Shown here: positions 7,027 to 11,599 of the stretch, one piece after another
Layout of the letters: each line of letters opens with the position of its first letter
How positions within the stretch are numbered: position 1 is the stretch's first letter
From: Spirochaetaceae bacterium
Lineage (GTDB): Bacteria > Spirochaetota > Spirochaetia > Treponematales > Breznakiellaceae
Assembly: GCA_031283025.1 (NCBI GenBank)
Contig: JAITCP010000175.1
Coordinates: forward strand, 1 to 11,599
Reading direction: 5' to 3'
Length of the DNA: 11,599 nt
Notes under the pieces: model-generated
The model's database searches: none
What the model saw: only the letters and a program-made list of their open reading frames with translations
What the model was told of the DNA's origin: nothing
Program-made: the position numbers and the translations under genes

Positions 7027-7865
7027 AAACGATACAGACAGACCTTTTTGCCAAACGTTTTTTTATACACATTATTATGATCATACTGGGGCTTATCGCC
7101 GTTGTACCGATTTACCTTTTGCTGATTAACGCTACCCGTTCTACCGAACAAATCAACGCGGGAATTTCCCTGTTTCCCGGCGGCAATACCATGTACAACT
7201 GGAAGATCTTAACCGGGCGTGGTTTTCAGATTTGGCAGGGGTTCGGAAACAGTGTTTTTATTTCCGTCAGCACTACTGTATTAAGCGTTTACTTTTCGGC
7301 GATGACCGCCTATGGCTTGCATGTCTACCGGTTTAAGGGAAGAAAGGTGTTGTGGACGGTGATCCTTATCATAATAATGCTGCCCGCTACGCTTTCGATT
7401 ATCGGTTTTTATCAATTCGTGTCACTGATGAAACTTCGTAACAGTTATCTTCCGCTCATTATTCCGAGTATTGCCGCCGCTGGAACGGTGTTGTTTCTCC
7501 GTCAATACATGATGTCTGCCCTTTCCAAAGAACTTATTGATGCGGCGCGAATTGACGGCGCGGGCGAATACTCAATTTTTAATATGATTGTTATGCCAAT
7601 TATGCTTCCCGCGCTTGCGGCTCAGTCGATTTTTACCTTTGTAGGCTCCTGGAATAACTTTATTACGCCGTTTATTCTGATTTCCAGCGAGAAAAAATAT
7701 ACTTTGCCCATGCTGGTTCAAAGTTTACGGGGTAATATTTACCGTGCCGAATATGGAGCAATTTATCTGGGAATTTCCATTTCGCTCGTACCGATTTTGA
7801 TATTCTATATTTTTATGTCAAAGTTTATCATTTCCGGTCTTACTATGGGCAGTATAAAGGAATAA
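7023..7865 (+). CDS. Sugar ABC transporter permease, MalG/UgpE-like
   Basis: This 280-residue protein is the second membrane subunit of the importer, of usual length for MalG-type permeases. The first helix is at about residues 13-35 (FFIHIIMIILGLIAVVPIYL), followed by a periplasmic stretch with FPGG and NW, and the last helix is near 250-270. The EAA coupling loop is clear at about 169-192: KELIDAARIDGAGEYSIFNM, then PIMLPAL. A GSWNNFITPFIL segment typical of the subfamily follows. AGGAGG at 7011-7016 lies six bases before the ATG, and the ATG overlaps the upstream stop (ATGA). The gene is the last of the transporter operon and is followed by a terminator. Import energy must come from an ATPase encoded elsewhere, as is common for MsmK/UgpC-type shared ATPases. 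Confidence 0.94.
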   Translation: MKTIQTDLFAKRFFIHIIMIILGLIAVVPIYLLLINATRSTEQINAGISLFPGGNTMYNWKILTGRGFQIWQGFGNSVFISVSTTVLSVYFSAMTAYGLHVYRFKGRKVLWTVILIIIMLPATLSIIGFYQFVSLMKLRNSYLPLIIPSIAAAGTVLFLRQYMMSALSKELIDAARIDGAGEYSIFNMIVMPIMLPALAAQSIFTFVGSWNNFITPFILISSEKKYTLPMLVQSLRGNIYRAEYGAIYLGISISLVPILIFYIFMSKFIISGLTMGSIKE

Positions 7866-7894
7866 ATTTTTTCGACAGCGTTACTGTTTTCATT

Positions 7895-7932
7895 AAGGCT
7901 TTTTCAATTTTATGGAAAGGCCTTATTTTTTT
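7895..7932 (+). terminator. Intrinsic terminator of the transporter operon
   Basis: An 11-bp stem with two G-T pairs (7895-7905 with 7914-7924) and an 8-base loop is followed by A and then seven T residues (7926-7932). It ends plus-strand transcription and overlaps the stop codon of the converging hisC gene. On the minus strand the hairpin is not followed by a T-run, so it would not be a standard terminator for the his operon. Confidence 0.75.
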
Positions 7933-9068
7933 ATGATGGCTTTGCAGGCGGATAAAAACACGTCCATGTCTTCGGCGTTTCCTATACTTACCCTGACGTA
8001 ATCGGCAATGCGGGGCTTGTTGAAGTGGCGTACCAGTATGCCCCGTTCCCGCAATGTATGGAACAGCGCGGGGCCGCTGATGCAGGGCTGCACTTTGGAG
8101 GCAATTCCCCCGGATATAAACAAAAAATTTGCTTTTGAGGGGATTACGTCAAAACCCATAGCTGTAAGAGATTCCACCGCCCGTTCCCGTGTTGCAATTA
8201 CTTTTTGGTTTACCTCTTTATAGTAGGGCTTGTCCAAAACTGCCGCTGTTCCGCCTGCTATTGCAAGGGTGTCCAATGTATAGGAATTGAAGGAATCCCG
8301 CACCCGGAAAAGCCCTTCTATTAATTCCTCACTGCCAATGGCAAACCCAAGCCGAAGCCCCGCCAGGGACGCGGATTTGGAGAGGGTATGCACGGTAAGC
8401 AGATTGGGATGATCCGTAATATACGGCACGAGGGATTCAGCGCCAAAAGCCGTGTAGGCTTCATCCACGATAAGGATGCGGCGGTTTTGTTCCAGCGTCC
8501 GGGCAAGTTGCAGCAGGGGGGACGGGGAAAGGGCGCGACCTGTGGGGGCGTTGGGGTTGGCAAGAATCACGCCGCCGCACGGGGCAACATAATCGTCAGG
8601 GTTAATAGCAAAGCCGTCTGTTACGGGAATTGCCCTGTAGGGAATATCCCACAGTTGGGCGTAAACCGGATAAAAACTGTAGGTGATGTCGGGGAACAGT
8701 ATGGCGGAGTCCGCATTTTCATTTGCAAGGCCGCCGGATTCAAAAAAGGCTCCAAAGGCAAAGGCCAGCACTTCGTCGGAACCATTGCCGGGAAAAACCT
8801 GGGCGGGCTTAACCCCATAAGCGGAAGCAACGGCCTCCCGAAATTCGGTGCAGACCGGATCGGGATAAAGCCGCAGCAATTCCCCGTCCGGCGGGGCGTT
8901 CGCGTCCTTCCGGCTGGACAAAGCCTGTTGGATGGCGGCAGCAACTTTTGGTGAAGGCGGGTAGGGGTTTTCATTCGTGTTGAGTTTGATAAACTTCCGG
9001 TCGCGGGGCTGTTCGCCGGGCACATAGGGAGATATAGCGGCTGTCCGTTTATTCCAATAATCACTCAC
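7923..9068 (-). CDS. hisC: Histidinol-phosphate aminotransferase
   Basis: This 381-residue enzyme is a PLP-dependent class I/II (fold type I) aminotransferase that converts imidazole acetol-phosphate and glutamate to histidinol-phosphate. The N-terminus YWNKRTAAISPYVPGEQP and LNTNENPYPPSP are HisC hallmarks. Other visible elements are FPGNGSDEV (phosphate-binding region), ANPNAPTG (Asn171), VDEAY (Asp202, Tyr205), the Schiff-base lysine Lys231 in TLSKSASLAGLRLG, and Arg359 in YVRVSIG for the substrate carboxylate. The start is a GTG at 9066-9068. The upstream TGA overlaps it by four bases (GTGA), so hisC is translationally coupled to the hisA-hisI-hisE fusion gene. HisC-like enzymes can also act on aromatic amino acids, but the operon position favours histidine synthesis. 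It is the last gene of the his cluster here. Confidence 0.95.
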   Translation of the reverse strand: MSDYWNKRTAAISPYVPGEQPRDRKFIKLNTNENPYPPSPKVAAAIQQALSSRKDANAPPDGELLRLYPDPVCTEFREAVASAYGVKPAQVFPGNGSDEVLAFAFGAFFESGGLANENADSAILFPDITYSFYPVYAQLWDIPYRAIPVTDGFAINPDDYVAPCGGVILANPNAPTGRALSPSPLLQLARTLEQNRRILIVDEAYTAFGAESLVPYITDHPNLLTVHTLSKSASLAGLRLGFAIGSEELIEGLFRVRDSFNSYTLDTLAIAGGTAAVLDKPYYKEVNQKVIATRERAVESLTAMGFDVIPSKANFLFISGGIASKVQPCISGPALFHTLRERGILVRHFNKPRIADYVRVSIGNAEDMDVFLSACKAIIKK

Positions 9069-10420
9069 CTTTTATGCCGCCTGTCCAATTCGTCAAGAAC
9101 TTCTGCAATGGTAATGTTTTCCCTTGTCATAAGGGCCGTTGTAAAGTACAAGAGGTCTGCCGCCTCCCAAACTTTTTCTTCATGGGTTTTGGCGGTGCAA
9201 AGTTCTTCCGCTTCTTCCGTGATTTTTTCCCGTACCAGTTCATCGTCGAGGGTGGCGGTGTAGGAACCCGGCACGGGATTGCGGAACCGGTCTGCAATTA
9301 TCGACTGCAGGTATTCCCAGGTATAGCGGCGGTTTATGTCGAAACACGACCATGCCCCGGTATGGCAGACCGGGCCGGAAGGTTTCACAATGGCAAGGAG
9401 CGCGTCCCTGTCGCAGTCTGCCCGGAGGCGGAGCAGCTTTAAGGTATTGCCGGAATTTTCCCCTTTCATCCAAAGTTTGTTTCTTGTGCGGCTGTGAAAG
9501 CAAACATTACCGCGCTTAAAGGTTTCGGCTAATGCTTCGGTATCGGTAAAGCCTATCATCATTACCTGGCCGTCACCGGCTTGCGCAATTAACGGAATTA
9601 AGCCGCCGGATTTTTCCCAGTTTAGTGATGTGATAAAAGCGTCAGCGAGATTGATTTTTCCGGTATAGAGGGCCATGCCAAGCTGCACATCGCAGCCTAA
9701 TGCTGCAAGCGCTTCAACTTCTTCCAGGGTGGAAACGCCCCCGGCGGCTGTGATCCGGGTGTCTTTCCCCACGGTATCGCAAAGTTGCTTTACCGGCGCC
9801 AAGTCTATGCCGGACATGGTTCCTTCCCTGTCAATGCAGGTAAAAAGCAGTTCCGAAGCATAGGGGGCGGCTTCCGCGGCGGTTTCTATCAGGGGAAGGC
9901 CCGTGGGGGTTTTCCAGCCGTCTACGGTTATTTCATAACCCCGCGCTCCATGCCTGGCGCTTGAGTTTTCCGTATCCGCCGCGGTGGTTTTTTTTGCGTC
10001 TACGGCGATGATGATCCGTTCACGGCCTATTGTTTTTACCAGCGCTTCCAGAAATGGCCGGTTAAGGCCAAATTCGCCGCCTGCTTTTTCTCCGTTGTTT
10101 TCCGTTTTTTCTTTAGACGCCCGGAAAGCCAGTGAACCGATGATGATCTTCCGCGCCCCCATGCTTATCAGTTCCCTTGCCTGTTCCGGTGTTCTGATAC
10201 CGCCCCCTACCCGACATTCTGCCTTACGGAGCAGGGGTTTGATCAGCTCCGCATTGTTCCCCTTGCCCATAGCGGCGTCCAGGTCTATCACGGCGACTTC
10301 CCCATAACGGTCAAATTCCTCCGCCAGTTCCGGAGGATTGTCCCGCTGCAATACCAATTCCGATCCCTGTTTGAGTTGTACTACTTTGCCGCCCTGTATG
10401 TCGATTGATGCAATTACCAT
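9065..10420 (-). CDS. Trifunctional HisA-HisI-HisE fusion: ProFAR isomerase, PR-AMP cyclohydrolase, PR-ATP pyrophosphohydrolase
   Basis: A single 451-residue reading frame joins three enzymes of histidine synthesis. Residues 1 to about 262 are HisA, a beta/alpha barrel: IDIQGGKVVQLKQG (Asp7), the phosphate site VGGGIRTPEQA, VDAKK (Asp141, likely catalytic partner), and ITAAGGVSTLEEVEAL. Residues about 265-370 are HisI: NWEKSGGLIPLIAQ, FHSRTRNKLWMKGENSGNTL, ADCDRDALL and CHTGAWSCF. Cys336, Cys352 and Cys359 have the spacing of the known zinc cysteines. Residues about 371-451 are HisE: PGSYTATL, KITEEAEEL and WEAADLLYF, the metal-binding acidic helices. HisE and HisI are commonly fused; a HisA head on them is unusual. 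No stop or frameshift separates the parts, and the linker is only a few residues. The ATG overlaps the hisF stop by seven bases. The HisA part carries polar inserts near 100-120 and 143-160. Confidence 0.93.
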   Translation of the reverse strand: MVIASIDIQGGKVVQLKQGSELVLQRDNPPELAEEFDRYGEVAVIDLDAAMGKGNNAELIKPLLRKAECRVGGGIRTPEQARELISMGARKIIIGSLAFRASKEKTENNGEKAGGEFGLNRPFLEALVKTIGRERIIIAVDAKKTTAADTENSSARHGARGYEITVDGWKTPTGLPLIETAAEAAPYASELLFTCIDREGTMSGIDLAPVKQLCDTVGKDTRITAAGGVSTLEEVEALAALGCDVQLGMALYTGKINLADAFITSLNWEKSGGLIPLIAQAGDGQVMMIGFTDTEALAETFKRGNVCFHSRTRNKLWMKGENSGNTLKLLRLRADCDRDALLAIVKPSGPVCHTGAWSCFDINRRYTWEYLQSIIADRFRNPVPGSYTATLDDELVREKITEEAEELCTAKTHEEKVWEAADLLYFTTALMTRENITIAEVLDELDRRHKR

Positions 10421-11214
10421 CTAACGCAGACTCCCTTTGCTTCCGCATATTTTTTTATTTCCCTGATCGTGGTTTTACCGAAATGAACGAGGGACGCTAC
10501 CAGCGCCGCGTCTGCCCCTTCGGAACCGAGCAGTACGCCGGCAATCTGATCCAGGGTTCCGGCGCCACCGGAAGCGATCACCGGCACGGGCACGGCTTTT
10601 ATGATTGCCTGAGTCAGTTCCAGATCGTAACCTGCTCCCGTACCGTCCGCATCAATGGAATTGAGAAGTATTTCTCCCGCCCCCAATTCAACGGCCTGTA
10701 TTGCCCACTGGATGGCGTCGATTCCCGTATCGGTTCTGCCGCCGTGGGACCATGCGTACCAGCGCAACGCCTCCGGCTCAACAGGAGCAGCCGAGCCTGC
10801 GGCTGGGGCTGCGGCACGGGCCGCATCTATAGAAAGCACCACGCATTGGCTGCCATAGGCTTTTGCCATTTCGCTGAGGAGCAGGGGCCGCTGGAGCGCC
10901 GAGGTACACACAGAAACTTTGTCCGCCCCCGCGTTCATTGCCTGGCGCATATCTTCCACAGTGCGGATTCCTCCGCCCACACAGAGGGGGACAAACACCT
11001 CTTTTGCAACACGGCTTACCACATCAAGCAGGGTTGCCCGGCTTTTATACGACGCGCCTATGTCCAGAAAACAAAGTTCATCGGCCCCATCGTCGTTGTA
11101 GCGCCGGGCCAGTTCCACCGGATCTCCCGCGTCTTCCAAGCCCTTAAACTTTTTCCCTTTTACCACTCTGCCGTCATCAACATCCAGACAGGGGATAATC
11201 CGTTTAGCCTGCAT
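10414..11214 (-). CDS. hisF: Imidazole glycerol phosphate synthase, cyclase subunit
   Basis: HisF takes PRFAR and ammonia from its partner HisH and forms imidazole-glycerol phosphate and AICAR in the cytoplasm. From the chosen ATG at 11214 the protein has 266 residues and begins MQAKRIIPCLDVDDGRVVKG, exactly the family N-terminus. The catalytic pair Asp11 and Asp130 (VVLSIDA) fall at the same numbers as in Thermotoga HisF. Phosphate-binding loops are CVGGGIRTVEDM and IASGGAGTLDQI; NSIDADGTGAGYD is also typical. An Ala/Pro-rich insert at about 131-148 makes it about ten residues longer than usual. The frame stays open 82 codons upstream, up to a TAA at 11461-11463, but that part is repeat DNA with no HisF likeness, so the long form is rejected. 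No strong Shine-Dalgarno is visible. The stop overlaps the next gene. hisH is not seen. Confidence 0.94.
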   Translation of the reverse strand: MQAKRIIPCLDVDDGRVVKGKKFKGLEDAGDPVELARRYNDDGADELCFLDIGASYKSRATLLDVVSRVAKEVFVPLCVGGGIRTVEDMRQAMNAGADKVSVCTSALQRPLLLSEMAKAYGSQCVVLSIDAARAAAPAAGSAAPVEPEALRWYAWSHGGRTDTGIDAIQWAIQAVELGAGEILLNSIDADGTGAGYDLELTQAIIKAVPVPVIASGGAGTLDQIAGVLLGSEGADAALVASLVHFGKTTIREIKKYAEAKGVCVRW

Positions 11215-11280
11215 ACCGGACAGTTTACCGGAAAAACGGGAGATTATCCAGCGCACGCAATACACGTGGGGGTTAGGCTG

Positions 11281-11512
11281 CCGGGTGTTTCTGATTATTG
11301 GGGGAGGCGCACCTGCGGCAAATATCACTGAAAAAACGGACGCTTTATGTGTTTTACTGCATATGGGCGGCGGGAAGAACACCCCTTCAGGCCGCGGAAA
11401 AGCGGTGCCTCCTACTATCCCCGCAAATATACCCGCTATCGAACAAAACGCTCCGGCCTTTTACCCTGCTTCACCAATGGCCGGGTGTTTCTGATTATTG
11501 GGGGAAGCGCAC
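11281..11512. repeat. Direct repeat of 32 bp, two copies exactly 200 bp apart (11281-11312, 11481-11512)
   Basis: The two copies begin CCGGGTGTTTCTGATTATTG and end GGGGARGCGCAC. They differ at one base only (G at 11306 and A at 11506). The 168 bases between them show no similarity to the rest of the window and no transposase. The arrangement fits a dispersed repeat family, a tandem array with a 200-bp unit of which one unit plus the head of the next is visible, or direct repeats left by recombination. The one-base divergence suggests recent origin or selection. Confidence 0.85.
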
Positions 11513-11524
11513 AATAATGTAACC

Positions 11525-11590
11525 GGTGGGGCCTGTCTGCGGGTAACACCCCTTCCATGCTGTAAGTGATGTTACACCGGGGCACCCACC
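11525..11590. repeat. Nested inverted repeat (possible structured RNA or element end)
   Basis: GGTGGG (11525-11530) pairs with CCCACC (11585-11590), and inside it GTAACA (11543-11548) pairs with TGTTAC (11570-11575). The result is a two-tier stem on either strand. It lies 12 bases from the second 32-bp repeat and may belong to the same element. I do not recognise it as a known RNA, and it has no T-run of the kind expected of a terminator within the window. Confidence 0.45.
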
Positions 11591-11599
11591 TCCGCTTTT

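Larger units (their letters stand above)
11215..11599. other. Gene-free upstream region of hisF with repeat-element sequence
   Basis: No gene is convincing in these 385 bases. The stretch contains the 32-bp direct repeat pair and a nested inverted repeat at its right end. Four of the six frames are open over long parts of it (plus frames at 11285-11494 and 11298-11522, the in-frame hisF extension, and a minus frame from the window edge for about 53 codons), but none has a ribosome-binding site or a recognisable protein family. I found no credible promoter, T-box or histidine-rich leader peptide for the his operon here. Confidence 0.6.

Noticed and set aside
8388..8954. A 188-codon plus-strand frame opposite hisC
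   Set aside because: It is an antisense shadow with no recognisable motif.
10405..11331. A 308-codon plus-strand open frame
   Set aside because: It lies antisense to hisF, has no protein-family likeness or ribosome-binding site, and its composition is that of the complement of a real gene.
11215..11382. N-terminal extension of HisF starting from GTG at 11382
   Set aside because: The added 56 residues do not resemble HisF, lie in repeat DNA, and the family N-terminus begins exactly at the ATG at 11214.
11281..11512. CRISPR array
   Set aside because: There are only two repeat copies, 168 bases apart, far longer than a spacer, and no cas genes are present.
11285..11522. Small plus-strand reading frames in the right-edge repeat
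   Set aside because: They have no ribosome-binding site and the repeat itself creates the same residues in each copy; coding is possible but unsupported.
11525..11590. Known structured RNA such as SRP RNA, tmRNA or a riboswitch
   Set aside because: The stems are present, but none of the conserved loop or box sequences of those RNAs could be found.

Overview
The window reads as about 11.6 kb of chromosome from a free-living or gut bacterium of roughly 50% GC. The best guess is a Treponema-like spirochaete of the termite-gut type. That placement rests on the overall style of the genes (a lipoprotein GH5 endoglucanase beside oligosaccharide ABC transporters, bacteriohemerythrin, dispersed short repeats) and not on a marker gene, so it is an inference.

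Left part (1-3206). The window opens inside a secreted sugar-type solute-binding protein whose start codon lies just outside. An exonuclease-like YprB/RNase H-fold protein with a TPR-like tail follows 18 bases later. A bacteriohemerythrin gene converges on it from the minus strand.

Middle part (3207-7932). A 362-base intergenic stretch holds an 82-bp tandem repeat with hairpins, then a sigma70-like promoter. After it comes a lipoprotein GH5 (subfamily 2-like) endo-beta-1,4-glucanase. A second strong promoter then drives a lipoprotein solute-binding protein paralogous to the first one. An intrinsic terminator/attenuator sits between this gene and two overlapping permease genes, and another terminator closes the operon. 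Together these genes look like a beta-glucan or cello-oligosaccharide use locus: the surface enzyme cuts the polymer, the binding protein captures the oligomers and the permeases import them. No ATPase gene is present, so a shared ATPase encoded elsewhere is expected.

Right part (7923-11214, minus strand). A tightly overlapping histidine biosynthesis operon is transcribed hisF, then a three-domain hisA-hisI-hisE fusion, then hisC. The fusion puts three consecutive steps (PR-ATP to PRFAR) on one polypeptide, and the next enzyme, HisF, is encoded immediately upstream with overlapping codons. hisH, hisG, hisD and hisB are not in the window.

Right edge (11215-11599). No convincing gene is visible. 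The stretch carries two near-identical 32-bp direct repeats exactly 200 bp apart and a nested inverted repeat, and looks like part of a repetitive element. The HisA-HisI-HisE fusion and the two repeat regions are the points most worth a second look. No defence system, CRISPR array, phage or transposase was seen.
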